Below, piece by piece: positions 26,870 through 34,682 of a stretch of 64,000 nt of DNA. Each line of letters starts with the position of its first letter. The stretch's first letter is position 1. The translations under genes and the position numbers were made by a program. This DNA comes from Opitutia bacterium. Its GTDB lineage: Bacteria; Verrucomicrobiota; Verrucomicrobiia; Opitutales; Opitutaceae. The notes under the pieces were generated by a model that made no database searches, was not told where the DNA came from, and saw nothing but the letters and a program-made list of their open reading frames with translations. Where the stretch lies: positions 434,001-498,000 of the forward strand of contig JACRHT010000017.1 in assembly GCA_016217545.1 (NCBI GenBank). The letters are read 5' to 3'.

Positions 26870-27985
26870 ATGCCTTCCAAGATTCTCGTCGTCGACGACC
26901 AGCCGATCAACGTCCAGCTCCTGAAGCGCAAACTCGAGCGCGAAGGCATGCAAGTCGCCACGGCGTTCTCCGGGCGCGAAGCGCTCGACCTCGTCGCCGC
27001 CGACAAACCCGACTTGATCCTCCTCGACGTGATGATGCCCGACATGGACGGCATCGAGGTTTGCCAGCGCCTCCAAGCCGACGAAGAGACCAAGATCATC
27101 CCGGTCATTTTCATCACCGCCCGCACCTCCAAGGAGGGAAAGATCGAAGGCCTCGGCGTCGGCGCGGTCGACTACATCACCAAGCCCATCGACCTCGACG
27201 AGACACTCGCCCGCGTGCAGACGCAGCTGCGCTTCGTCACGATGAACCGCGAACTGGTCGAGCTGCAACGCCGCCTCGGCGATTCGCGCCGCGCCGCCAC
27301 GCTCGGAGCGGTCACGCAGGGCATCGCGCACAATCTGAACAATCTCCTCGGCGTCGTCATCGGCTACGTCGACCTCATCAAGGCCTACCACGAGAAGCCC
27401 GAGCTCGTGAAAAAGAACGCGCAAAGCCTCGAGGACGCCGTCAACCGCATCGTCGCCATCATCAAGCAGCTCACGAATCTGGTGGTGAAGAACAAGCCGC
27501 ACACGAGCCGCGCCACGCTCCAGTCCCTGCTCGCCAGCAGCGTGAGCCGCTACCAGGCGGAGTTCCGCATCGAGCAGCCGGTGACGATCGAAAATTCCGT
27601 CGGCGACGTCTCGCTCGAGACGAACGTCGAAGTCTTCGAGGACTCGGTGGCCAAGCTGCTCATCAATGCCTGGGAAGCCTACGGCGATGCCCCCGACGAT
27701 CAGCGCCCGATCACGATCCGAACCGAGATTCTCGACAAGGGCGACGAAGGCCGGCACCTGCTCGTGCACGTCGAGGACAACGGCCGCGGCATCGACGCCG
27801 AGATCAAGGACCACGCGTTCGAGCCCTTCATCAGCTCGAAGCACACGGTCGGCGTCGGCATGGGCCTCACGGTCGCCCGCCACGCCATGCGCAACCTCGG
27901 CGGCGAAGTGAATCTGAACGAGAACCCGAAAGGCGGCGCCATCGCGACGCTGCGCCACCCGCTGGAGCGGAAAACTAAGGGCTAA
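26870..27985 (+). CDS. Response-regulator receiver / histidine kinase hybrid
   Basis: A 371-residue soluble protein with an N-terminal receiver domain (phospho-acceptor Asp53 in ILLDVMMPDMDG, conserved Lys in YITKPIDL) followed by a histidine kinase. The H-box is QGIAHNLNNLLGVVIGYVDL. The ATPase boxes are LLINAWEAYGD, VEDNGRGID and GVGMGLTVARHAM. There are no membrane segments or sensor domain, so it likely takes its signal through the receiver. It lies 54 bp after hoxW on the same strand, so a hydrogenase-linked role is possible. A short non-coding gap means it may equally have its own promoter. Confidence 0.9.
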   Translation: MPSKILVVDDQPINVQLLKRKLEREGMQVATAFSGREALDLVAADKPDLILLDVMMPDMDGIEVCQRLQADEETKIIPVIFITARTSKEGKIEGLGVGAVDYITKPIDLDETLARVQTQLRFVTMNRELVELQRRLGDSRRAATLGAVTQGIAHNLNNLLGVVIGYVDLIKAYHEKPELVKKNAQSLEDAVNRIVAIIKQLTNLVVKNKPHTSRATLQSLLASSVSRYQAEFRIEQPVTIENSVGDVSLETNVEVFEDSVAKLLINAWEAYGDAPDDQRPITIRTEILDKGDEGRHLLVHVEDNGRGIDAEIKDHAFEPFISSKHTVGVGMGLTVARHAMRNLGGEVNLNENPKGGAIATLRHPLERKTKG

Positions 27986-28010
27986 AGAAACGGAAGCGCC
28001 GGGCCCAGCG

Positions 28011-28120
28011 GCTCCTGTAGGAGCCTGCTTGCAGGCGACCCGAGCGCGGAGACAGTCGCGCGAGCAGGCACCTACGCGCGCGCAAGCGCGAATGCGTTAC
28101 TGGCCGCGCCTCGCTCCTAC
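28011..28120. repeat. REP-like palindromic repeat cluster after the histidine kinase gene
   Basis: The segment opens with CTCCTGTAGGAG and CCTGCTTGCAGG, continues through CGCGCGAGCAGGCACCTACG, and closes with TCGCTCCTACGG at the end of the convergent gene. The TGTAGGAGCCTGCTTGCAGG core resembles the widespread TGTAGGAGC...GC-type REP elements I recall from Pseudomonas and other genomes. Non-coding, with several nested stems; it lies between two convergent genes. Confidence 0.7.
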
Positions 28121-29040
28121 GGCAACACCTCGACCCAGAACGGCACGAACGCGTCGTCGCCCGCGAGGTTCACCTGCGCCCAGATCACGTAGCGGCCGGG
28201 CTGAGGAATCGTTACCTTGAAGTGCAGCTCCGGCTTCAGCGCCGCGGGCGGCTTCGTGAGATCGGTTTCCGTCGGGTGCAGGTGCGCGAAACCGCTGCGC
28301 TCTTCATCGAACGCCACGAGGTGCGCGAACGCCCCCATCACCGGCTGCAACGGCACCGGCCGCTTCTCCGTGCCCGGGCTCTCGATGCGAAACGTGAGAT
28401 CGGCTGGCGTCTTCGCCCGAAAATACGAAGGGACGTCGAGCGTGACATTGAAGCCGTTCGTTTGCCACTCGGTGTTCATCGTCCGCGAGACGCGCGCGAC
28501 ATCACCGGGCACCGTGAAGTCCACCGACGCATAGAGTCCGCGCTGGGTCGCGGCCGGCGTGAAGTCGGCGAAAACGCGATACGTGCCCGCGCGGTCGGGC
28601 GCCATTTCGAACACCCAATCGCCCTCGCGACGGCCGGGCTCGGGGTGGATGTGCTGATAGTCGTTCAGCGTCGGATCGACGACGAGCAGGTGAAGCTTGC
28701 GGGTGTGTGCGACGAGCAGATCGGCCGGACCGACCGGTTTGCCGTTCGCCGTGCGCATCGTGAGCGTGAACTTCGTCGGCTTGCCCCGTTGCGGCGGCGT
28801 CTCGCTCGCGAGCGAGAGTTGCACGGGGGATTTCGCGGCGATGACCGGGATGAATTGTGGACTGGAGGGATCGCAAAACTCGATCGCGTCCTTCCCAGTC
28901 ACGCGAAAGTCCATGTGGTTGAGATTCGAGCCGGTCGGCAGCAGGCGCACCGTCACGTAGAGCGCGAGCGCCACGGCCGTGATGAGGCCGACGGAGCGGA
29001 GCGGCGGGCGGGTGAGCGGCGGGCGCGTGGGAGTCGTCAT
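28117..29040 (-). CDS. Exported/membrane-anchored protein, possibly copper-related
   Basis: A 307-residue protein with one N-terminal hydrophobic helix (SVGLITAVALALYVTVRLLP) and a long extracytoplasmic beta-rich part. Two similar segments with HP-type metal-binding-looking motifs can be seen: YQHIHPEPGRREGDWVF and SGFAHLHPTETDL, each followed by a PGxY/RxxxxF-type strand (AGTYRVFADFTP, PGRYVIWAQVNL). This suggests two immunoglobulin-like or YtkA-like units. I do not know a specific function. It lies directly downstream of the CusF-SCO gene (88 nt), so a link with copper handling is inferred. The start at 29040 (MTTPTRPPLT) is chosen over the open upstream frame. Confidence 0.6.
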   Translation of the reverse strand: MTTPTRPPLTRPPLRSVGLITAVALALYVTVRLLPTGSNLNHMDFRVTGKDAIEFCDPSSPQFIPVIAAKSPVQLSLASETPPQRGKPTKFTLTMRTANGKPVGPADLLVAHTRKLHLLVVDPTLNDYQHIHPEPGRREGDWVFEMAPDRAGTYRVFADFTPAATQRGLYASVDFTVPGDVARVSRTMNTEWQTNGFNVTLDVPSYFRAKTPADLTFRIESPGTEKRPVPLQPVMGAFAHLVAFDEERSGFAHLHPTETDLTKPPAALKPELHFKVTIPQPGRYVIWAQVNLAGDDAFVPFWVEVLP

Positions 29041-29128
29041 CTCAGCTTGGTCGGTGGGCGCGGACGGGATGTTGCAAGTGCGCTGGGGGGGCGGCGATCG
29101 CGGATTGCCGCTCCAGGTTCGGCGCACG

Positions 29129-30100
29129 TCATTTCATTTTCGGCAGAAAATCATCATTGGTCCACTGCGAGCCGTCGACGCGGTGGATAATCCGGCCGTT
29201 CGCATCGATGAGCAGCGTGGCGAGGTTGTGCTTGATCGTGCCGCCCTCGAATTCGCGGATGATCCCCATCTGGGCGAACAGCTGGCGCATGGCGGTGTCC
29301 GGCCCGGTGAGAAACGACCAGTTGCTCAAATCGAGGCCGCGCGCGTCGGCGTAGTCCTTCAGGATTCCCGGCGTGTCGTATTCCGGGTCGAGCGAAACGG
29401 AGACGAACTCCACTCCGGTGACGCCCGCCTTCTTCGCCGCCTGCTGCAGCGCCGACATCCTCGCCGTCGAGGCCGGGCACATCGTCGCGACCGGGCAGCG
29501 CGTGAAGATGAAATTCATCATGACCTTTTTCCCGCGAAAACGATTCGCAGAGACCGTGCGGCCTTCCTGATCGAGCAGCGTGAAGTCCGGCGCGGACTCG
29601 CCGACTTCGCGATAGGCGCCCTTGCCGCGCGTCGCGGTGTCCTGCGCCAAGGCCTTCGCGGCGGCGTCGAGTGCGCGCACGGTCACCGCGTCGTCCGGCC
29701 AGATTTTCTCGAGCGAATACTCGCCCTTGTATTCGACCATCACGGCGCGGATGCGCTGGCCGGCCTTCGCGTTCATGAGGTCGCCGGCCGTGGCCTTGAA
29801 CTCCATCGTCATCGACGGCATGTAGCCGGGAATCTCCTCGTGCGTGACGAGCAGCACCTTCCGCGCGGCGTCGGCGCTGACAATCTCGCCGACCATCGGG
29901 AAACGCTTCGGCTGATCGCGCGACTCCTGCCGCTTGATGTAGTCGGTGGCGCTCATCGCGTCCTTGTCCCAGACGGCGGCGATCTCCTCCGTCGGCGCGT
30001 TCGATTTTGTGGTCTCGCGGCCGCAACCGCCCGCAAACAACGCGGCGGCCATTAGCGCACCGAGCGCGCTGCGCGCACCGAACGAATAACGCGGAGTCAT
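29129..30100 (-). CDS. Lipoprotein with CusF-like copper domain fused to SCO/SenC domain
   Basis: A 323-residue protein. The N-terminus has a lipobox (LMAAALFAGGC). Residues about 45-115 form a CusF-like domain with the copper-binding pattern HEEIPGYMPSMTMEF. From about residue 145 there is an SCO1/SenC thioredoxin fold (GESAPDFTLLDQEGRTVSAN, MNFIFTRCPVATMCPAST). The metal-binding His is in GTIKHNLATLLID. The two cysteines are spaced C-x5-C rather than the classical C-x3-C. Known SCO role: delivery of copper to the CuA site of cytochrome c oxidase, whose genes lie close by. The combination puts two copper-binding domains in one membrane-anchored chaperone. Confidence 0.85.
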   Translation of the reverse strand: MTPRYSFGARSALGALMAAALFAGGCGRETTKSNAPTEEIAAVWDKDAMSATDYIKRQESRDQPKRFPMVGEIVSADAARKVLLVTHEEIPGYMPSMTMEFKATAGDLMNAKAGQRIRAVMVEYKGEYSLEKIWPDDAVTVRALDAAAKALAQDTATRGKGAYREVGESAPDFTLLDQEGRTVSANRFRGKKVMMNFIFTRCPVATMCPASTARMSALQQAAKKAGVTGVEFVSVSLDPEYDTPGILKDYADARGLDLSNWSFLTGPDTAMRQLFAQMGIIREFEGGTIKHNLATLLIDANGRIIHRVDGSQWTNDDFLPKMK

Positions 30101-30198
30101 GCCCGTGACCCATTTGCCAAAGCCGGAAATTGTCAAAAGGTTTGCGCCCCGTTCCGGCGAAGTATGACTTCGCGTTTCCTCCCGCCTGCCCACGCCTG

Positions 30199-31158
30199 AT
30201 GCAACGCACCGCTGACTACAAACCCGCCCTCGCCTGGTTCGCCGCTCTCGGCAGCGCCTGGGTCTTCGTGCTCGTGGCCCTCGGCGCACTCACCACCACG
30301 ATCGGCGCCGGCATGGCCTTCCCCGACTGGCCGCTGTCCAACGGCTCGGTCAACCCTCACGGTTGGCTGACCGAAATCGACAAGTTCGCCGAGCACTCCC
30401 ACCGCCTCTCCGGCGCGGTCATGGGCCTCGTGACCATCGGACTCGCGGTGTGGCTGCACCTGCGCGAATCGCGCGCCTGGCTCCGCAAACTCGGCTGGTG
30501 GGCGCTCGCGATCGTGATCGTGCAGGGCTTGATCGGCGGCAAACGCGTGCTGCTCGACTCGCTCGCGGTGCCCGGTTTCGAGATGACGTTCGGCCAGATG
30601 CTGCGCATCCCGCACGGCATGCTCGCGCAGATCTACGTCTGCCTGCTCTTCGCCATCGCCGCCGGCGTCTCCAGATTCTGGGTCGAGGGCTCGCTCGGCC
30701 ACGCGGGCTCGCGTGTGAAGAAACTCGGTTTGCTCTGCGCCGGGCTGCTGCTGTTGCAACTCACCGTGGCCGTGACGATGCGCCACAACCACGCGCCGCC
30801 CTCCATCGGCGCCTTCCCGGAGCACGGCGCGCCGTTGCTGCCGGTCGCCTGGAACTACCTCGTCTCGCTCCAGTTCGCGCATCGCGTCATCGCCGCCGCC
30901 CTCGCGATCTCGATTCTCGTCTACGGCCATTATCTCTCGCGCGAGCGTTCGCTGGCCGCCGGCGTCCGCGCGGGGAGCGTCGTGCTCGTCACGCTCGTCG
31001 CGGCGCAGATCTATCTCGGCATCCAAACCGTCTGGACCGGTCGCAGCGTCGCCGTGACCGTCGGCCATGTCGTGATGGGCGCGCTGTTTCTCGCGACGAC
31101 TTTCCTCTTCGTTTTCCTGACCCACCGTCCGTCGTCCGACGGCGATTCTCGCGCATGA
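30199..31158 (+). CDS. ctaA: Heme A synthase (COX15/CtaA)
   Basis: A 319-residue membrane protein with about eight hydrophobic helices. Heme-ligand histidines appear in EHSHRLSGAVMG, RIPHGMLAQIYV, FAHRVIAAALAI and VGHVVMGALFL. The first-loop signature LGALTTTIGAGMAFPDWPL is typical. Role: converts heme O to heme A for the oxidase encoded downstream. The ATG at 30199 is the natural start. It is divergent from the SCO gene, and its stop overlaps the ctaB start (ATGA). Confidence 0.92.
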   Translation: MQRTADYKPALAWFAALGSAWVFVLVALGALTTTIGAGMAFPDWPLSNGSVNPHGWLTEIDKFAEHSHRLSGAVMGLVTIGLAVWLHLRESRAWLRKLGWWALAIVIVQGLIGGKRVLLDSLAVPGFEMTFGQMLRIPHGMLAQIYVCLLFAIAAGVSRFWVEGSLGHAGSRVKKLGLLCAGLLLLQLTVAVTMRHNHAPPSIGAFPEHGAPLLPVAWNYLVSLQFAHRVIAAALAISILVYGHYLSRERSLAAGVRAGSVVLVTLVAAQIYLGIQTVWTGRSVAVTVGHVVMGALFLATTFLFVFLTHRPSSDGDSRA

Positions 31159-32063
31159 GCCACGCCGCCGCGACAGCCGACGACGCGCCACGCCCGATCT
31201 GGCGCCACTACCTCGAGCTCACCAAGCCGCGGCTGAGCCTGATGTCGGTCATCACGGCGATGCTCGGTTACCTCGCGGCCGTGCCCTACTCGTATGTCGA
31301 TTGGGCGCGCACGGGATTCGTCGTCCTCGGCACCGCGCTGTGCGCCGGCGGCGCCGCCGCGCTCAACATGTGGATGGAAGGCGACACCGACGCGCTGATG
31401 GAACGCACGGCCGACCGCCCGATCCCGTGCGGCGCGGTGCAACCCGGTTCGGCCTTCGTCGTCGGCTGGCTGTTGTGCGTCGCAGGACTCGCGGTGCTCT
31501 TCAAGTGGGTCAACGGCCTCTCCGCCTTCCTCGCCCTCGCCACCATCGTCGCCTATATCTCGATCTACACGCCGGCCAAGCGCCGCTCGCGCTGGAACAC
31601 CGAGATCGGCGCCATCAGCGGCGCGCTCCCGCCGATGATCGGCTGGGCTGCCGCCGGCCGCACCAACCCCGGCCTCGGCTGGGCCCTGTTCGCCATTCTC
31701 TACACGTGGCAGATGCCGCACTTCTTCTCGCTGGCCTGGACCTATCGCAAGGACTACGCCGCCGCCGGCATGAAGATGATCTCGGTCCTCGATCCCAGCG
31801 GCCGGCGCGTCGCCGCGCAGACCTTCGTCTGGACCGTGTTGCTCGCAGTCGCGGGCGTGTCGCCGTCGCTGCTCGGCTACTGCTCGTGGTATTACTTCGC
31901 CTTCGCTGCCGCGCTCGGGCTGTGGATGCTGAAATCCGCGTTCGATTTTCTGAACCCCGACAAGCGCGACAAGGAAGCGCGCCGCCTCTTCTACTACTCG
32001 CTCGCCTACCTGCCGCTCGTGCTCGGCCTGTTGGTGGTCGACCGTTTCTTCTTCAAGCTCTGA
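31155..32063 (+). CDS. ctaB: Protoheme IX farnesyltransferase (heme O synthase)
   Basis: A 302-residue UbiA-family prenyltransferase. Both Asp-rich motifs are visible: NMWMEGDTDALMERTADRPI, and the second in WTYRKDYAAAGMKM. The start YLELTKPRLSLMSVITAMLG is the family signature. About eight helices. Role: adds farnesyl to heme B, giving heme O, the substrate of CtaA. It starts within the ctaA stop codon (31155-31158), so the two steps are translationally coupled. Confidence 0.95.
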   Translation: MSHAAATADDAPRPIWRHYLELTKPRLSLMSVITAMLGYLAAVPYSYVDWARTGFVVLGTALCAGGAAALNMWMEGDTDALMERTADRPIPCGAVQPGSAFVVGWLLCVAGLAVLFKWVNGLSAFLALATIVAYISIYTPAKRRSRWNTEIGAISGALPPMIGWAAAGRTNPGLGWALFAILYTWQMPHFFSLAWTYRKDYAAAGMKMISVLDPSGRRVAAQTFVWTVLLAVAGVSPSLLGYCSWYYFAFAAALGLWMLKSAFDFLNPDKRDKEARRLFYYSLAYLPLVLGLLVVDRFFFKL

Positions 32064-32075
32064 CGAGCCTCCGCC

Positions 32076-32531
32076 ATGACGCTGAACGACATCCCCGCCC
32101 TCAACGCCGCGCTGAACGGCCTCGCGACGATCCTGATCACGATCGGCTACGTGCTGATCAAACAGCGCAATGAGCGCGCGCACCGCGCCGTGATGCTCAG
32201 CGCCGGCGTCGTGTCCGCGATTTTCCTCGTCGGCTATCTCACACACAAGGCGCTCAAAGGTGCTGCCGCCGGCGCAGGCGAGGCGCTGCACACGCAGTTC
32301 GGCGGCGAGGGCGCGATCCGCACCATTTACTACGTGATGCTCGTTTCGCACATCCTGCTCGCCATCTCGATCGCCTACCTCGTGCCGCGCACGTTTCTGC
32401 TGGCGATCAAGGGCGACTACGCCGCGCACAAGCGCTGGGCGAAGTTCACCTACCCGATCTGGTATTACGTCAGCGTTACCGGCGTGCTCGTCTATTTCTT
32501 CCTCTACGTCTGGTGGCCGAAAACGGCCTGA
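32076..32531 (+). CDS. DUF420 membrane protein (CtaM-like)
   Basis: A 151-residue protein with four hydrophobic helices and conserved histidines (AHRAVMLSAGVVSAIFLVGY, VMLVSHILLAI, HKRWAKFTYPIWYYVSVTG). This matches DUF420, a family found with cytochrome oxidase genes; the Staphylococcus member CtaM is needed for heme A oxidase assembly. It is 12 nt after ctaB and ends at a terminator, so it is last in the ctaA-ctaB unit. Confidence 0.88.
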   Translation: MTLNDIPALNAALNGLATILITIGYVLIKQRNERAHRAVMLSAGVVSAIFLVGYLTHKALKGAAAGAGEALHTQFGGEGAIRTIYYVMLVSHILLAISIAYLVPRTFLLAIKGDYAAHKRWAKFTYPIWYYVSVTGVLVYFFLYVWWPKTA

Positions 32532-32563
32532 GCCGAACCCTCGCCCGAGCGGCGCAAATCAAA

Positions 32564-32595
32564 AAGCCGGGCGAAGTGCCCGGCTTTCGTTTTTT
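32564..32595. terminator. Bidirectional terminator between DUF420 gene and azurin
   Basis: A perfect 8-bp stem (AAAGCCGG / CCGGCTTT) with an 8-nt loop is flanked by CGTTTTTT on the plus side and by TTTTTGATT on the minus side. It can stop both convergent transcripts. Confidence 0.8.
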
Positions 32596-32614
32596 GCGGT
32601 GATCGCGCTCGAGT

Positions 32615-33109
32615 TTACTTCACCACGAGCACGCCCTTCATGCCGGTCTGGAAGTGCGCCGGGAACGAGCAGAGGAAGGTGTATTCGCCCGGCTCGGTCG
32701 GAGCCTTGAACGTGATCTCGTCGGTCTGTTTCGGCCCGAGCAATTTCGTGTGGGCGATGATCTGATCCTGCATGTTGGCCGGAATGTGATCCGTGGTCAC
32801 AGCCATCACGGCGGCCTTGTCGAAGGCTTCGACATCCGCGCCCTTCTTGAGGAGCACGAAATTGTGGCCCATCGCCTGTTTCGGCATCGAGCCGATGTTC
32901 GTGAGGATCACCTTCACGTCCTGACCGGCCTTCACTTCGAAGCGGGTGGCGCTGAACTTCATCGAGTCGTTGGCCGTGAGTTCCAGCGTGGCGACGGCAT
33001 TCGCGTCGGCCGTGGCGGCGGCGGAACCGCCAGCGGATTCATTCTTGCCGCAGCCCGCAAAAAAGAGGGCACCGGCGCACAGGGCGAGGGTAAGCGTGTG
33101 GTTTTTCAT
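32615..33109 (-). CDS. Azurin, lipoprotein type
   Basis: A 164-residue type 1 blue-copper protein. The N-terminus has a lipobox (LCAGALFFAGC) and a short Ala/Gly linker. Copper ligands are visible: His in AMGHNFVLLKKG, and Cys, His and Met in FLCSFPAHFQTGMKG. Known role: periplasmic one-electron carrier. Lipid anchoring, and its place between heme A genes and the oxidase operon, suggest it feeds electrons to the caa3 oxidase or a related chain; that is inference. The start at 33109 is required for the signal; the frame is open upstream without meaning. The divergent gap to coxB is 235 bp. Confidence 0.92.
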   Translation of the reverse strand: MKNHTLTLALCAGALFFAGCGKNESAGGSAAATADANAVATLELTANDSMKFSATRFEVKAGQDVKVILTNIGSMPKQAMGHNFVLLKKGADVEAFDKAAVMAVTTDHIPANMQDQIIAHTKLLGPKQTDEITFKAPTEPGEYTFLCSFPAHFQTGMKGVLVVK

Positions 33110-33344
33110 AAGAGGGTCGCACCCTCGCATACCGGCGGGCATCGCGCAATGACGCAGCTCAAGGATTCCGCCCGACTTATCGATCCGGCGAAATGCCTTA
33201 ATACCCCGGCCCGGAACGATTTTTGCCAATCGCGCTACGCATAAATTGTCTTTCTTTTGCTGTTGAAATGCGGGGCAAGTTGCGAACGCTGGCGCGTCAT
33301 TCTCCCGCGGCGGCGTCACGCAACGCCGTTGCCCCCTTCGACAC

Positions 33345-34640
33345 ATGACCCGCACACGCTTCGTTTCCCGCTCGCTCTCCCGTTGGAGCGCGCTCGCGCT
33401 CGCGAGCACGACCCTCGCCCTGCTCACCGGCTGCGAAAAAATTCTCAACCTCAAGGGCCCGCAATCCACGATGGTCGCCGACGGCCCCGTCGCGCGCGCG
33501 CAGTGGGACCTCTTCATGGTGACGGTCTACGTCACCATGTTCATCTTCGTGATCGTCGGCGCGGTGCTTGCCTACGCGCAGATCAAATTCCGTGCGAAGA
33601 GCGACGCTGATGAGCACGCCGAGCCGCCGCCGCAAGGCCACGGAAACCCGTTCGTCGAAATCGCGCTCATCGGCGCCTCGGTTGCGCTGCTCGTCATCAT
33701 CGCGATCCCGACGCTGAAGAACATTTGGTATACGCACGACATCCCCGAAGCCGAGAAGGCGAATGCGATGGAGATCAACGCCACCGGCTATCAGTGGTGG
33801 TTCCGCTTCGAATATCCGAACGACAAGATGGCGCTCCCCACCGGCGGTGAAGGTCCGCTGGTAACCGGCAACGAAGTCGTCATCCCCGCCGGCGTGCCGG
33901 TGCGCATCAATCTTCGCACGGTCGACGTCATCCACTCGTTCTGGGTCCCGAAGCTCGCCGGCAAAGTCGACATGATCCCGAATCGCGGCAACTTCCTCTG
34001 GCTGAAAGCCGAGAAGCCCGGCTATTTCTACGGCCAGTGCGCGGAGTATTGCGGCGCCTCGCACGCGATCATGCGCTTCCGCGTCATCGCGCTCTCGCCG
34101 TCCGACTACGTGAAGTGGCTCGACCACCAGAAGAGCCCCGCGCGCAACGCCACCGCCGCCGCCATCCGCGCCGAGGACGAGAAGATCCGCGTGCAGTTCG
34201 CCTCCCTGCCCGCCCCCGCCGCCGGCTCCGTCGACTCCCGCACGCTCGCCGCCTCGGGCAACTTCGATGCCGATCCGCTCGCCGCGTGGAAGCACAAGCA
34301 GAGCCCCAACGCCGGCGAGAACGCCGCGCTCATCGCGCAAGGCCGCAAGCTCTTCCAGGAAAAGACCTGCATCTCCTGCCACACCGTCCGCGGCCACGAA
34401 GGCATCGGCATCACCGGCCCCGACCTCACGCACGTCGGCTCCCGCACCACGATCGCCGCCGGCGTCCTCGAGAACACGCCCGAGCGCATGCACCAGTGGA
34501 TCAAGGACCCCGAGTATTTCAAACCGGGCAACAAGATGTTCAACGGCGGCTATGTCGACGTCACCAACGGCAAGCGCCTCTTCGAACTCAACGACAAGGA
34601 AATCGACGCTCTCGTCGCCTACCTGCAGAGCCTGAAGTAA
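33345..34640 (+). CDS. coxB: Cytochrome c oxidase subunit II with fused cytochrome c domain (caa3 type)
   Basis: A 431-residue protein with a lipobox (TLALLTGC), two transmembrane helices (about residues 55-80 and 100-125), the CuA cupredoxin domain (DVIHSFWVPKLAGKVD, FYGQCAEYCGASHAIMRF) and a C-terminal cytochrome c domain (KTCISCHTV heme site, Met ligand in NKMFNGGY). Role: accepts electrons from carriers and passes them through heme c and CuA to subunit I. The fusion defines a caa3 oxidase. It begins the coxBACD operon; the divergent region before it should hold the promoter. Confidence 0.95.
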   Translation: MTRTRFVSRSLSRWSALALASTTLALLTGCEKILNLKGPQSTMVADGPVARAQWDLFMVTVYVTMFIFVIVGAVLAYAQIKFRAKSDADEHAEPPPQGHGNPFVEIALIGASVALLVIIAIPTLKNIWYTHDIPEAEKANAMEINATGYQWWFRFEYPNDKMALPTGGEGPLVTGNEVVIPAGVPVRINLRTVDVIHSFWVPKLAGKVDMIPNRGNFLWLKAEKPGYFYGQCAEYCGASHAIMRFRVIALSPSDYVKWLDHQKSPARNATAAAIRAEDEKIRVQFASLPAPAAGSVDSRTLAASGNFDADPLAAWKHKQSPNAGENAALIAQGRKLFQEKTCISCHTVRGHEGIGITGPDLTHVGSRTTIAAGVLENTPERMHQWIKDPEYFKPGNKMFNGGYVDVTNGKRLFELNDKEIDALVAYLQSLK

Positions 34641-34682
34641 GCGCCCCCACCCTTTACCGAACGCACTCACACGACTCCTCCC

